From: Aestuariibaculum suncheonense
GTDB lineage: Bacteria; Bacteroidota; Bacteroidia; Flavobacteriales; Flavobacteriaceae
Assembly: GCF_014596935.1 (NCBI RefSeq)
Contig: NZ_JACVXC010000007.1
Coordinates: forward strand, 62,001-126,000
Direction of reading: 5' to 3'
DNA: 64,000 nucleotides
Shown here one piece after another: positions 1 to 9,476 of this stretch. Positions within the stretch are counted from its first letter, which is position 1. Each line of letters starts with the position of its first letter. The notes beneath the pieces were generated by a model. The model was not told the DNA's origin. It was given only the letters and a program-made list of their open reading frames with translations, and made no database searches. Position numbers and translations under genes: made by a program.

Positions 1-358
1 CAGGACCAAGTTTACTAATGCGGTCTTTTACTCGGCCATCAGGGTCGGCAATGGTACGCGAACGCACGTCCATTTCGCTTCCAGGCTGAAAAGCGTTGAA
101 GTATAAATGGTAAAATACTTTGTTTAAAACATCTGGTGAGTTGTTAGTGTAAACTAGGGTTTGTTTTCCTTTGTATTGATAGTTGTTTACATCCATATCA
201 ATATCCATGGTGTAATCTACATGCTGTTGCCAGTAGGTTGATGTTGCCGGAGCATTTGGAATTACCGGAACGGTTGGTGTAATGGTAGCATATTCTTTAG
301 AACCACCACAAGATACCAATAATGACAAGCTTAAAATAGATATAAATAATTGTTTCAT
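1..358 (-). CDS. M1-family metallopeptidase lipoprotein, N-terminal part only
   Basis: The gene runs off the left edge; only the first 119 residues are visible. They start with a lipoprotein signal peptide (lipobox LLVSC, Cys17), so the mature protein is probably anchored in the outer or inner membrane facing the periplasm or outside. Residues about 45-119 (motifs YKGKQTLVYTNNSPD and VFYHLYFNAFQPGS) resemble the N-terminal beta-sandwich of M1 aminopeptidases. The catalytic HExxH site would lie outside the window, so the enzymatic call is an inference from the N-terminal domain. It follows the S8 protease on the same strand but is separated from it by a strong hairpin terminator. Confidence 0.75.
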   Translation of the reverse strand, partial: MKQLFISILSLSLLVSCGGSKEYATITPTVPVIPNAPATSTYWQQHVDYTMDIDMDVNNYQYKGKQTLVYTNNSPDVLNKVFYHLYFNAFQPGSEMDVRSRTIADPDGRVKDRISKLGP

Positions 359-424
359 CGAGGAGATTTTTTATTGTGTTGTTAAACGTACTGTGCTTTT
401 ATAAAAATACCAAAGGGTATAATT

Positions 425-452
425 AAAAAAAGAGGCATGCGCCTCTTTTTTT
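425..452 (-). terminator. Intrinsic terminator after the S8 protease gene
   Basis: A perfect 12-bp stem (425-436 pairs with 441-452) closes a 4-base ATGC loop. An A-run on one side and a T-run on the other make it symmetrical. It lies 18 bases past the S8 protease stop on the minus strand, so it should end that transcript before the M1 peptidase gene. Confidence 0.85.
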
Positions 453-469
453 ATATGGAATGTCATCTT

Positions 470-2083
470 TTATTTAGCGGAAGAAGCTTTAGCAGCCATA
501 ATTAATGCATTGTAAGCATTAACTATTCTTCCAGAAGTTGTTAACTCACTAAATGGTCTAACATCGCTAGTATTACCGGCAACCACCACTTTAAGGTTTA
601 ACGGTAAACCAGAATCTAAGATGATTTGTTTTACTTGTCCTGCATTTAAATCAGGGAAGTAAGAACGAATTAAAGCGGCAACACCAGCTACAGCAGGAGC
701 TGCCATAGATGTACCTCCTTTAGTATCGTATTCGTTTTCTGGAGTTGTAGAGTAAATTTTTGCACCTGGTGCAAATACATCTACATTCTTTTTACCGTAG
801 TTTGAGAAACCAGCTAATAAACCTGATCCGTATTTAGGCTCTAAAGCACCTACTCTGATATAGTTATTTGCAATTTCAACGTAGTTTACGTTATCATCAG
901 GGAAGTTAGGCTTCACATCAACATCTTTACTTTCGTTTCCAGCAGCGTGAACAAAAATCACATCGTTGTCAGCAGCATATTTAATAGCCTCACGTACCCA
1001 GTCGCTGTGTGGAGAATAGCTTTTTCCGAAACTTCCGTTAATGACTTTTGCACCGTTATCTACAGCGTAACGAATAGCTAAAGCGATATCTTTATCGTAT
1101 TCATCACCGTTTGGTACGGCTCTTAAAGACATGATTTGAACGTTGTTCGCAACACCGTCTACACCTAAACCATTACCACGTTCTGCAGCAATAATACCGG
1201 CTACGTGTGTACCGTGACTTTCTGATTTTTTTACTGGTTTAACGTTTCCATTACCGTAGTATTTAGTCGACATATCATCTGGGTTATCACCAGTTACACG
1301 ACCGTTAAAGTTCAGGTTTAAGTTATAGTTCAAACGCTCAGCAAAGTGTTCTAAACCACTTTTGATTTCTTCTTTAGCATCTTGAAGCGACTCTAAACCG
1401 TTGCTGAACATAAACTTAGCCATTTGCACAGCTTTGTTTAAATCTTCGTCTGTAGTAGCTCCAATAGCATTAATGTCTTCTTTAGTATAATCTGCTTTAC
1501 CGAAGTGTTTAACAAAGGTTTCATCGGCAGACTTTAATTGCGCATAGATTTGTTCGTAACGCATTTTTCTATCATTCCATTTTTGGAATTCGTCATCGTA
1601 TTCCGCTTTAGCAGCAGCATATTGAGGATTGCTTGTATCTCCACTAGCCACAATACGAGTAAGCTCTAATTGCTCGTCGTAACCATCGCCTAAGAAATTC
1701 CACCCATGAACATCATCAACGTAACCGTTTTTATCGTCGTCAATGCCGTTTCCTGGAATTTCATCTTCGTTTGTCCAAAGCACATCATTCAAATCTTCAT
1801 GATCGATATCTATACCAGAATCGATTACAGCTACGATAACGCTAGCTCCTTTTTTGTTTTTAAGTAACTCTTCGTATGCCTTTTCAACACTCATTCCAGG
1901 AATGGTATCTTTTACTAAATCTAAATGTCCCCAAGTGTGTTTTTCTCTCTCGGTTAATTCAGAAACTTTTAATGGCGAAGAATCGATATTTTCAACAGGT
2001 GTTGATATGAAACTAGAGCCACCGCAACCAGATAATAGGGCAGTTGCAGCCACTGTTAATGATAATCTTTGAATTGTTTTCAT
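470..2083 (-). CDS. Secreted S8 (subtilisin-family) serine protease, lipoprotein
   Basis: A 537-residue subtilase with lipobox LLSGC (Cys20), so it should be exported and lipid-anchored. The catalytic triad is complete: Asp88 in AVIDSGID, His290 in SHGTHVAG and Ser459 in GGTSMAAP, with oxyanion Asn383 in AAGNES. About 200 residues separate Asp88 and His290, against about 30 in classical subtilisins. The extra segment (roughly 131-285) looks alpha-helical and charged. No type IX secretion C-terminal domain is visible. It follows the metallo-beta-lactamase-fold gene by 28 bases and is probably co-transcribed with it. The natural substrate is unknown. Confidence 0.92.
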   Translation of the reverse strand: MKTIQRLSLTVAATALLSGCGGSSFISTPVENIDSSPLKVSELTEREKHTWGHLDLVKDTIPGMSVEKAYEELLKNKKGASVIVAVIDSGIDIDHEDLNDVLWTNEDEIPGNGIDDDKNGYVDDVHGWNFLGDGYDEQLELTRIVASGDTSNPQYAAAKAEYDDEFQKWNDRKMRYEQIYAQLKSADETFVKHFGKADYTKEDINAIGATTDEDLNKAVQMAKFMFSNGLESLQDAKEEIKSGLEHFAERLNYNLNLNFNGRVTGDNPDDMSTKYYGNGNVKPVKKSESHGTHVAGIIAAERGNGLGVDGVANNVQIMSLRAVPNGDEYDKDIALAIRYAVDNGAKVINGSFGKSYSPHSDWVREAIKYAADNDVIFVHAAGNESKDVDVKPNFPDDNVNYVEIANNYIRVGALEPKYGSGLLAGFSNYGKKNVDVFAPGAKIYSTTPENEYDTKGGTSMAAPAVAGVAALIRSYFPDLNAGQVKQIILDSGLPLNLKVVVAGNTSDVRPFSELTTSGRIVNAYNALIMAAKASSAK

Positions 2084-2111
2084 TTTGATTGTAATTATTT
2101 TAATCTAATTT

Positions 2112-2972
2112 TTATTTGAACATGTCCTCGGCAGTAAAAACGTCTTTTAATCGAACGCCTTTTTCGGTATGCTGAACCGTGATAATTTGGTTATGTGCAT
2201 CGTGTTCTAAAAACAAATAGAAGTTTTGATCTGCTGCGAGGTTTAAGAATTTTTCTTTTTCATCAAGCGTTAATAATGGGCGGGTATCATAGCCCATAAC
2301 GTATGGTAGGGGTAAATGCCCTGCTGTTGGCAATAAATCGGCCATAAAAGCGATGGTTTTACCTTGATATTGAATAAGTGGAATCATTTGTTTTTCGGTG
2401 TGGCCATCGGCAAAAAAGATATCGAAACCTAATTCCGATTGTTTTAAAAGATCTCCTTGAGGAAGCTCTGTAAACTTTAATTGTCCGCTGGCTTCCATTG
2501 GTAAGATATTTTCTTTCAAAAACGAAGCTTGTTCTCTGCGATTAGGTTGTGTAGCCCATTGCCAGTGGTTTTCGTTACTCCAATAATGCGCATTTTTAAA
2601 GGCCGGTTCGTATCCGGTTCGCTCATTATTCCATTGAATCGCACCACCACTATGGTCGAAATGCAAATGTGTTAAAAAAACATCGGTAATATCATCGCGA
2701 TGAAAACCGTATTGTTTTAACGATTTATCAATGCTATCATCACCCCATAAATGGTAATACCCGAAAAATTTATCTGATTGTTTGTCGCCCATTCCCGTAT
2801 CGATTAAAATCAATCGATTGCCGTCTTCAATAAGTAAACAGCGTGCTGCAATATCAATCATATTGTTAGCATCAGCCGGATTGGTTTTATGCCAAATAGA
2901 CTTTGGAACAACGCCAAACATAGCACCACCATCCAGCTTAAAATGACCAGCGTTTATAGGGTATAACTTCAT
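2112..2972 (-). CDS. Metallo-beta-lactamase-fold hydrolase
   Basis: A 286-residue MBL-fold protein with the metal-binding motif THLHFDH (His102, His104, Asp106, His107), an upstream LIDTGMGD strand and a later FFADGHTEKQ histidine. The architecture resembles lactonase-like or glyoxalase II-like members of the superfamily; the substrate cannot be read from sequence. There is no signal peptide, so it is probably cytoplasmic. It is the first gene of a likely two-gene unit with the S8 protease (28-base gap). Confidence 0.85.
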   Translation of the reverse strand: MKLYPINAGHFKLDGGAMFGVVPKSIWHKTNPADANNMIDIAARCLLIEDGNRLILIDTGMGDKQSDKFFGYYHLWGDDSIDKSLKQYGFHRDDITDVFLTHLHFDHSGGAIQWNNERTGYEPAFKNAHYWSNENHWQWATQPNRREQASFLKENILPMEASGQLKFTELPQGDLLKQSELGFDIFFADGHTEKQMIPLIQYQGKTIAFMADLLPTAGHLPLPYVMGYDTRPLLTLDEKEKFLNLAADQNFYLFLEHDAHNQIITVQHTEKGVRLKDVFTAEDMFK

Positions 2973-3059
2973 AAGTGGTGCAAATTACTAAAATTAGACT
3001 AATTGCCTTAAAACGTTAAGAATATATTAAGAAGAAAAAAACAATAGGTTATATTTACT

Positions 3060-3103
3060 GAAGCTGTTTTTTAGCATATTAACTTAAAACAGCCTCTTTT
3101 TTT
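3060..3103. terminator. Inverted repeat with T-run beside the CPA2 antiporter stop
   Basis: An 11-bp stem (3060-3070 with 3086-3096, one G-T pair) is followed on the plus strand by seven T residues (3097-3103). It lies just past the antiporter stop on the minus strand, yet the T-run is on the plus side, where no gene is upstream. It may stop antisense transcripts or simply act as a stem at the antiporter 3' end. Confidence 0.4.
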
Positions 3104-3108
3104 GTGTA

Positions 3109-4893
3109 TTATTCAATATAAACAACAATTTCGTTTGCTTCTAAGGTATCATTATACCCAAAGGGACGTTTGTTTCCGATAATGTCTGAGATAACAAGCG
3201 GTAAAACATGTTTGTTTTTTTGTAACTGAGCTTTTACCCATAATCGGGTTGTGGTTTCTTTCGTTATTTTAGATTCTTCTTCTTTGTAATCTGAAGATTG
3301 AATTTTTTCTATCCATGGTTTTATATCGGTTCGGCTCGCAAACAAGGTAGATGCGGCACCTAAAAGGTTAACGCCTGCGCCTTCTTTATTTTCATTAGGA
3401 CTGATAACAACATATTTCTCGGGTACATAAAAATTGTCATTAGCCAATTGTGAGGCTAATAAATTGATTTCGGTATTTTCAGTCACAGCAATAAATGTTC
3501 GGAAATCTTTAGCAGAGGCTTCTTCTAAAGTGGTTTCTTCTAAAACATTACCATGGATACATTGGAATCCTTTGCGTTCAGCTTGTTCAGAGATTACTTT
3601 ATTAGCGTCAATAAAGATGATTTTATTACTTGTTTTTAAGTGCTCGCCCAATAATAAGCCTAACGGATTAGCTCCTAAAATAATGTAGCCTTTTTTTGAA
3701 TATTGTTTCACCAGTTCGCCACGTTTTTTTAACCAGTTTGTAGACCAAGTTAATAGTAACGGTACAGAGAGGGTGGTTAAAATGGCCATAAATACAAGTA
3801 TGGAGAATATTTCCTGTGTAATAACACCTTTTTGCAAGCCTATTCCAGCTATGACGATTTCTACGGCGCCTCGGCCATTCATTCCTGTTCCAACAGCTAG
3901 TCCTTCGCGCCAGCCATATCCGCTGGGTAAATAGAATAAGATGGTACCAAATATTTTACCAATAAATGCCGCTCCAAGTATGAGCAGTAAAAGATTTAAA
4001 TCGGTTTGAAAAACCTCAAGAGAAACATGAAATCCAGCAGTAACAAAAAAGATGGGGGCCATAAATCCAATCGATACATCGTGAAAAACATGAGAAATAC
4101 CTTTGCTTATTTTTTTATTGAATAAATCATCTTTAACAAATAATCCGGCCATAAAGGCCCCTAAAATGCCATGAAGACCAACAAGTTCAGCTAATTCCGA
4201 TAGTCCGAAAACAATTATTAGTAAGAGTGTAAAGTAAAAGGTACGGTTTTCAATCTTTTTAATTTCAAACCATTTGATAAGTTTTGGCAGGATGTAAATG
4301 CCAAATACCGTTGCAAATAAAAAGAACAAGATTATTTTACCGCTAATCAACATGATTTCAGACATATTTACTGAGCCTGCATCTATAAAACTTGATAATC
4401 CGGCAAATATGATGAGCGCTAAAGTATCAGAAAATAGTGCGCCTGCCATTAGTACATAGGCAATACGCGTATCGAGTAAGTTTAAATCTACCAGGATTCG
4501 ACTCTTGGTCGCCAATGAAGTAACACCCACAGCAATACCAACAAAAAGCCCTGCAATACTGGTGCCTCCAGATAGGGTTACGACATAATAGCCTAGAGCA
4601 AAGGGAACAACAAAACCTCCTACGGCGGCTAAAAGCCCTGCCCATGAAGCTTTTCCTAAATCTTTAAAATTAATTTCCATACCTATGTAGGCCATAAGTA
4701 GAATAACTCCGGCTTCAGATAAAATATCCAGAGTAATTGATGTATGTACAAGGCCTAACAGAGGTGGACCCAAAAGGATTCCGATTAATAATTCACCTAA
4801 AATAGCAGGATATCCCACGCGCTTAATTAAGGCCCCGGCACCCCATGCAGAAATTAGAACAAAGAATAGATTTAAGATATCAAATCCTTCCAT
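3109..4893 (-). CDS. CPA2-family cation/proton antiporter with RCK/TrkA-N tail
   Basis: A 594-residue membrane protein. Residues about 1-390 form a dozen or so hydrophobic segments typical of Na+/H+ exchangers (GELLIGILLGPP, LLMAYIGMEINF, GILGAFMAGLF, MNGRGAVEIV). Residues about 400-510 contain a Rossmann-like TrkA-N/RCK domain (YIILGANPLGLLLGEHL, then an FIDAN strand end), which usually gates KefB/KefC-type transporters by nucleotide binding. The likely role is K+ or Na+ for H+ exchange and pH or salt homeostasis; the ion is not predictable. It is divergent from a CPA1-type antiporter 127 bases away. Confidence 0.88.
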   Translation of the reverse strand: MEGFDILNLFFVLISAWGAGALIKRVGYPAILGELLIGILLGPPLLGLVHTSITLDILSEAGVILLMAYIGMEINFKDLGKASWAGLLAAVGGFVVPFALGYYVVTLSGGTSIAGLFVGIAVGVTSLATKSRILVDLNLLDTRIAYVLMAGALFSDTLALIIFAGLSSFIDAGSVNMSEIMLISGKIILFFLFATVFGIYILPKLIKWFEIKKIENRTFYFTLLLIIVFGLSELAELVGLHGILGAFMAGLFVKDDLFNKKISKGISHVFHDVSIGFMAPIFFVTAGFHVSLEVFQTDLNLLLLILGAAFIGKIFGTILFYLPSGYGWREGLAVGTGMNGRGAVEIVIAGIGLQKGVITQEIFSILVFMAILTTLSVPLLLTWSTNWLKKRGELVKQYSKKGYIILGANPLGLLLGEHLKTSNKIIFIDANKVISEQAERKGFQCIHGNVLEETTLEEASAKDFRTFIAVTENTEINLLASQLANDNFYVPEKYVVISPNENKEGAGVNLLGAASTLFASRTDIKPWIEKIQSSDYKEEESKITKETTTRLWVKAQLQKNKHVLPLVISDIIGNKRPFGYNDTLEANEIVVYIE

Positions 4894-5020
4894 AAAAGCC
4901 TGTTTAGTTTAAACGATTTACTATAAATATCTGAAATTTTTACAAATATCCCTAGGCTCATTGCTATTTAGTAGTCAATTTTTAATATTTTGCTGATAAA
5001 TTGAGTAAAAGAAATTATAC

Positions 5021-6850
5021 ATGATAGAACTTTCAGGTATTGTAATTTTAGGAATATTGTCACAATGGGTCGCATGGCGGATGAAACTTCCTGCTATTTT
5101 ACCATTAATTCTCATTGGTCTTTTTGTCGGACCTATTTCAACCTTGTTCTCGGCCGATGGTAGTAAATGGATTGAACCGGTTTGGAATGGTGAAAAAGGC
5201 TTGTTTCCTGGCGATAGCCTCTATAGTTTCGTGTCCTTGGCTATTGGTATCATATTATTTGAAGGTGGATTAACATTGAAGCGTAATGAAATTTCAAAAG
5301 TTGGTCCGGTTATACTTAAACTTATCAGTATTGGTGGATTTATCACCTTTATGGGTGCTGGTTTGGCTGCGCATTTTATTTTCGACTTAAGTTGGAAGGT
5401 TTCCTTTCTGTTTTCCGCATTAATTATTGTTACCGGGCCAACCGTAATTGCTCCCATTTTGAGAAATATCCCGCTTAAAAAGGAAATCTCCACGGTTTTA
5501 AAATGGGAAGGAATTTTAATTGATCCCATTGGTGCTTTGGCGGCAGTTTTAATGTTTGAATTTATAAGTATTGAGGAAACTAATGGGTATACACTTCAAG
5601 CGATAATAGAGTTTGGTAAGATTGTGGTGGTAGGAATCTCCTTCGGTACCACTGCTGCATTAGTGCTTTATTTTTCTATTAAAAAGAAATTGATACCACA
5701 TTATTTATTGAATGTAACAGCATTATCTGTGGTGCTATTGGTATTTGTCGAATCCGATATTTTTGCTCACGAATCTGGCCTTTTAGCGGTTGTCGTGATG
5801 GGGATGGTTTTAGGGAACAGTAATTTACCTAATTTAAAGGAACTGCTTTATTTTAAAGAATCCTTGAGTGTTTTGCTAATCTCCATCTTATTCATTCTAC
5901 TATCAGCAAATATTAATTTAGAAGATTTACTCATCGTTTACAACTGGAAAACGGTGTTGCTTATGGCCATCATTATCTTTGTATTAAGGCCACTGGGTGT
6001 TTTCCTAAGTTGTACAAATTCGGGGCTTAAATTCAACGAAAAGGCCTTTATAAGCTGGGTGGGACCGAGAGGTATTGTAGCAGCGGGGATTGCTTCTCTA
6101 TTTGGAACAAAACTAACCTTAAAAGGTGAGCCTTACGCTGAGTATATTACGCCTTTAGTATTTACAACAGTATTGGTTACGGTATTATTAAATGCAGCAT
6201 CAGCACGTTATGTGGCGAAATGGATAGGTGTATACTTAAAAGCCAGCAATGGTATTTTAATTATCGGGGCTTCAGAAGCCTCCAGAATTATAGCGAAATA
6301 TCTAAAAAACAACGAACGTCATGTGGTGTTAATAGATAATAATCTTGACAATATTAATAAGGCAAAAAGTATTGATTTAGATGCGATGCAGGCGAATATA
6401 TATTCTGAAGATTTAACCAATGATGTGGAGTTAAGCGATATAGGTTATTTACTGGCCTTTACCGGAAGTGACGAGATTAACAAATATAGTATTAATAAAT
6501 TTAGAGACCATTTGGGTGAGCGCGGCTCTTACCGATTGATTTCGTCTCAGGAAATTAAAAACCATGAAGATATTTCTTTAGATACCATTTTCTCTACAAA
6601 AGACGACTTTATCAACTTTAGTGAGGTGGCCAGAGATTATCCTGTAATTCATGAAATTGACATCAACACAAAAGAAGAATATCTTAAAAAAATCGATAAA
6701 CTGAATAGAGAACAAAAGGCTATTCCGTTATTTGTGAAGGATAGAAATGGTGAATTACACATCATTTGTACACTCACAAAAGAGTTTAAAATTGAAAAAG
6801 AGTTTAAACTGGTGTATTTGGGAAAACCTTACGCTTCTATTGATGTATAA
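5021..6850 (+). CDS. CPA1-family sodium/proton antiporter with regulatory tail
   Basis: A 609-residue NhaP-like transporter. The N-terminal 395 residues are a multi-pass membrane domain with LIGLFVGP, IILFEGGLTLKR, VTGPTVIAPILR and SWVGPRGIVAAGIASLFG motifs of the CPA1 family. The C-terminal 200 residues form a cytoplasmic nucleotide-binding-like fold (ILIIGASEASRIIAKYL, HVVLIDNN), as in NhaP2-type transporters, followed by a poorly recognised domain. It is transcribed away from the CPA2 antiporter, and the pair probably handles related salt or pH stress. Confidence 0.88.
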   Translation: MIELSGIVILGILSQWVAWRMKLPAILPLILIGLFVGPISTLFSADGSKWIEPVWNGEKGLFPGDSLYSFVSLAIGIILFEGGLTLKRNEISKVGPVILKLISIGGFITFMGAGLAAHFIFDLSWKVSFLFSALIIVTGPTVIAPILRNIPLKKEISTVLKWEGILIDPIGALAAVLMFEFISIEETNGYTLQAIIEFGKIVVVGISFGTTAALVLYFSIKKKLIPHYLLNVTALSVVLLVFVESDIFAHESGLLAVVVMGMVLGNSNLPNLKELLYFKESLSVLLISILFILLSANINLEDLLIVYNWKTVLLMAIIIFVLRPLGVFLSCTNSGLKFNEKAFISWVGPRGIVAAGIASLFGTKLTLKGEPYAEYITPLVFTTVLVTVLLNAASARYVAKWIGVYLKASNGILIIGASEASRIIAKYLKNNERHVVLIDNNLDNINKAKSIDLDAMQANIYSEDLTNDVELSDIGYLLAFTGSDEINKYSINKFRDHLGERGSYRLISSQEIKNHEDISLDTIFSTKDDFINFSEVARDYPVIHEIDINTKEEYLKKIDKLNREQKAIPLFVKDRNGELHIICTLTKEFKIEKEFKLVYLGKPYASIDV

Positions 6851-6869
6851 ATTGAATCTTAAGGAATTA

Positions 6870-6904
6870 AAAAAAAGCGCTTGTTTTTAACGAGCGCTTT
6901 TTTT
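6870..6904. terminator. Bidirectional terminator between CPA1 antiporter and GH31 gene
   Basis: A 12-bp stem (6870-6881 with 6893-6904) with core AGCGCT is flanked by an A-run and a T-run. It sits between the convergent stops at 6850 and 6929, so it can serve both genes. Confidence 0.85.
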
Positions 6905-6928
6905 GTCCAACTTGTTTTTGTGTGGAGT

Positions 6929-9328
6929 TTATAAAATATGTAAGTCGGTAAAGTCCTTGTTAATGACAAACGAATGGTCGCCGTTAAGCTGAATATCTTT
7001 AAATGAATATTCCACTTTGTCAATAATCACTTTGGAAATTTTAAACGGTAAACCGTGTAATTGTAACCTAAAGTTATCGTAAGGTGTTGTGTACTTTCCA
7101 GATTTATGTTGTTGTATAATAAGCTCGTTTGTTTTTCCGGTTAAACTAAAGTTTCTTAAGCTGTATCGGCCTTTGATATAATCGTAACCATCATGAGCAT
7201 CTTCATAAACCTGAGAGGTTTCTTTACCAATTTTAAAATAAACATCCAGTTTTAATTCCTCAATTTCTTTTTCACCTACGAATTGCTGCACGGGATATTT
7301 AGGAATTAAGGCACCCGATTTAATAAAGATTGGCATACTGTCTAAATCGGCGTCAACCCAAAGTTCCTGACCTCCTTCTACAATTTCGTCAGTCCAGAAA
7401 TTATACCATTCTCCGGCTGGAAAATACATGCGTCGGCCTTTGGCATTAGGTTCTAAAATAGGACAAGCTAGTATTTTCTCTCCACAAATGAATTCATCAC
7501 TTCTGTAATGCGTATGCGTGTCCTGCTGATCAAATAGTACCAATGATTTCAAGATAGGAATACCTTCTTCTGCATAACGCCAGAATGTCGTGTATAAATA
7601 AGGCAACAACTGATATCTTAACTCGATGAACTTACGAACCACATTGGTAACGTTTTTACCAAAGGCCCAAGGTTCCTGATCACCGTGATCTCCAGAAGAA
7701 TGGGTTCTGCAAAACGGATGAAATATCCCTAACTGAATCCAGCGGGCATACAATTCACCGTTAGGCTGTTCGGCAAATCCACCAATATCCGATCCTATGA
7801 ATGAGAATCCAGACATACACATACGTTGTGCCTGAATGTTAGCAATCGATAAATGTTCCCAGGATGCCACGTTGTCACCGGTCCAGCTCGACGTATAACG
7901 TTGGGTTCCGGAATAAGCCGCACGGGTTATAACAAACGGACGCTTGGGGTAAGCAAACTTTTTCAAGCCTTGATAAGTGGCTCTCGCCATTTGCATACCA
8001 TAGATGTTATGGGCTTTTCTATGTGAACAAGGGTTGCCTTCGTAATCGTGTCTTACATCGTCAGGAAATGATTTTCCCGGCACATCCATAACAGCAGGCT
8101 CATTCATATCGTTCCAAACGCCTTTAACGCCGATGTCTTCAATTAATTCCTTGAAAAGGTTCGACCACCACTCACGAACTTCAGGGTTCGTAAAATCGGG
8201 GAAATAACACTCGCCTGGCCATACTTTTCCTTTCATGTAGGGGCCGTCGGCACGTTTACAAAAGTAATCGTTTTCCAGTCCTTCTTTAAACACGGAGTAT
8301 TCCTTATCAATTTTAATGCCCGGATCGATAATCACAATGGTTTTAAAGCCGTCATCAGCCAGTTCTTTAACCATGCGTTTCGGGTCTGGGAAATACTCTT
8401 TACTCCAGGTAAAACATCTAAAACCTTCCATATAATCGATGTCTAAATAAATGGCATCGCAAGGAATTTTTAGTTCTCTGAATTTACTGGTGATTTCTTT
8501 TACTTTCGCTTCCGGATAGTAACTCCATTTACACTGGTGATACCCTAAGGCCCAAAGCGGTGGTAATTGGTGCGGTTTTCCTGTTAAATCGGTATAGTTC
8601 GCAACGACTTCAGACATTTCCGGACCGTAAATAAAATAATAATTCATTTCACCACCCTGAGCCCAGAAACTGGATACATTACGACGTTCCTGACAAAAAT
8701 CGAAATACGATCTGAAGGTATTATCGAAGAAAATACCATAAGATTTTTTATGATGAAGCGCCGTGTAAAACGGTATGGTTTTATAAATCGGGTCGGTATA
8801 TTTTCCGTAGGCATACGAGTCGGTTACCCAGTTTTCAAAGCGCTTGCCTTTTAAGTTAACATCGGCGGGTTTGTCACCTAAACCGTAATAACTTTCGCCT
8901 TCCTGAGCGACTTTAGACATTTTTACAATATCGCCGCCAAATTCGTAGCTTTCTTCCCAATGGAAACCCAGTTCGTCCTCACAAAGCAACTCATTGGTTA
9001 GTGCCTCATAAATAGCGACCCTTAAATCACTTTTATTAATATGACATTTCAGTTTTGAGGTGATGATAATGTATTTGTCCTCTTCTTCTCTGACTTCTAA
9101 ATGATTATAGCCTCGACTGGCATATTTGGTGATGGCATACGAAAAGTCATTGTCAAAAATACCGTTGGTAGTGTAGCGAAAGCGCAACACACTATCACGT
9201 TGAACGGTTATTTGTAAAATGACACCGTTTTCAGAGGTAAAATTTAAGGTGTCAAGGTTTTTTTCGTAGGAGATTATATGGGATGGAAACAGGTTTCCTT
9301 TATACTCTAATTCTGTATTTAAAATCAT
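6929..9328 (-). CDS. GH31 alpha-glucosidase, cytosolic
   Basis: A 799-residue glycoside hydrolase family 31 enzyme. The nucleophile is Asp407 in WNDMNEP and the acid/base is Asp485 in SWTGDN; the (beta/alpha)8 domain covers about 255-600. An N-terminal galactose-mutarotase-like domain and C-terminal beta domains flank it. No signal peptide is present, so it should act on cytosolic alpha-glucans or maltooligosaccharides. This suits its position 148 bases after glgB, though that gap carries its own promoter and an operator-like repeat. Exact substrate (alpha-1,4 or other linkages) is not resolved. Confidence 0.93.
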   Translation of the reverse strand: MILNTELEYKGNLFPSHIISYEKNLDTLNFTSENGVILQITVQRDSVLRFRYTTNGIFDNDFSYAITKYASRGYNHLEVREEEDKYIIITSKLKCHINKSDLRVAIYEALTNELLCEDELGFHWEESYEFGGDIVKMSKVAQEGESYYGLGDKPADVNLKGKRFENWVTDSYAYGKYTDPIYKTIPFYTALHHKKSYGIFFDNTFRSYFDFCQERRNVSSFWAQGGEMNYYFIYGPEMSEVVANYTDLTGKPHQLPPLWALGYHQCKWSYYPEAKVKEITSKFRELKIPCDAIYLDIDYMEGFRCFTWSKEYFPDPKRMVKELADDGFKTIVIIDPGIKIDKEYSVFKEGLENDYFCKRADGPYMKGKVWPGECYFPDFTNPEVREWWSNLFKELIEDIGVKGVWNDMNEPAVMDVPGKSFPDDVRHDYEGNPCSHRKAHNIYGMQMARATYQGLKKFAYPKRPFVITRAAYSGTQRYTSSWTGDNVASWEHLSIANIQAQRMCMSGFSFIGSDIGGFAEQPNGELYARWIQLGIFHPFCRTHSSGDHGDQEPWAFGKNVTNVVRKFIELRYQLLPYLYTTFWRYAEEGIPILKSLVLFDQQDTHTHYRSDEFICGEKILACPILEPNAKGRRMYFPAGEWYNFWTDEIVEGGQELWVDADLDSMPIFIKSGALIPKYPVQQFVGEKEIEELKLDVYFKIGKETSQVYEDAHDGYDYIKGRYSLRNFSLTGKTNELIIQQHKSGKYTTPYDNFRLQLHGLPFKISKVIIDKVEYSFKDIQLNGDHSFVINKDFTDLHIL

Positions 9329-9397
9329 AAATTATAACTTTAGTATGTGTATCATTAAAAATACTAAAACAATTAATTTTTAAAAGGCTATTATTTG

Positions 9398-9431
9398 CAA
9401 AAATACAAGAGGCAAATTGTGTAAAGCGCAA
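9398..9431 (-). promoter_or_regulatory. Promoter for the GH31 gene with overlapping inverted repeat
   Basis: Read on the minus strand, TATTTTTG (9398-9405) fits the Bacteroidota -7 box TAnnTTTG, and a TTG at 9429-9431 lies 23 bases upstream, at the long end for a -33 element. That TTG is the edge of one arm of an inverted repeat (GCGCAA at 9426-9431, TTGCGC at 9448-9453). A repressor or activator could therefore act on this promoter separately from glgACB. Confidence 0.5.
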
Positions 9432-9476
9432 CATATCAGTGATATAATTGCGCATTGTGTAAGTTTGCTATTTTGG

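Noticed and set aside
9417-9462. A miniature transposable element (inverted repeat with flanking direct repeats)
   Set aside because: The whole unit is only 46 bases, arms are 6 bp, and it sits exactly on a promoter, so a regulator site explains it better.
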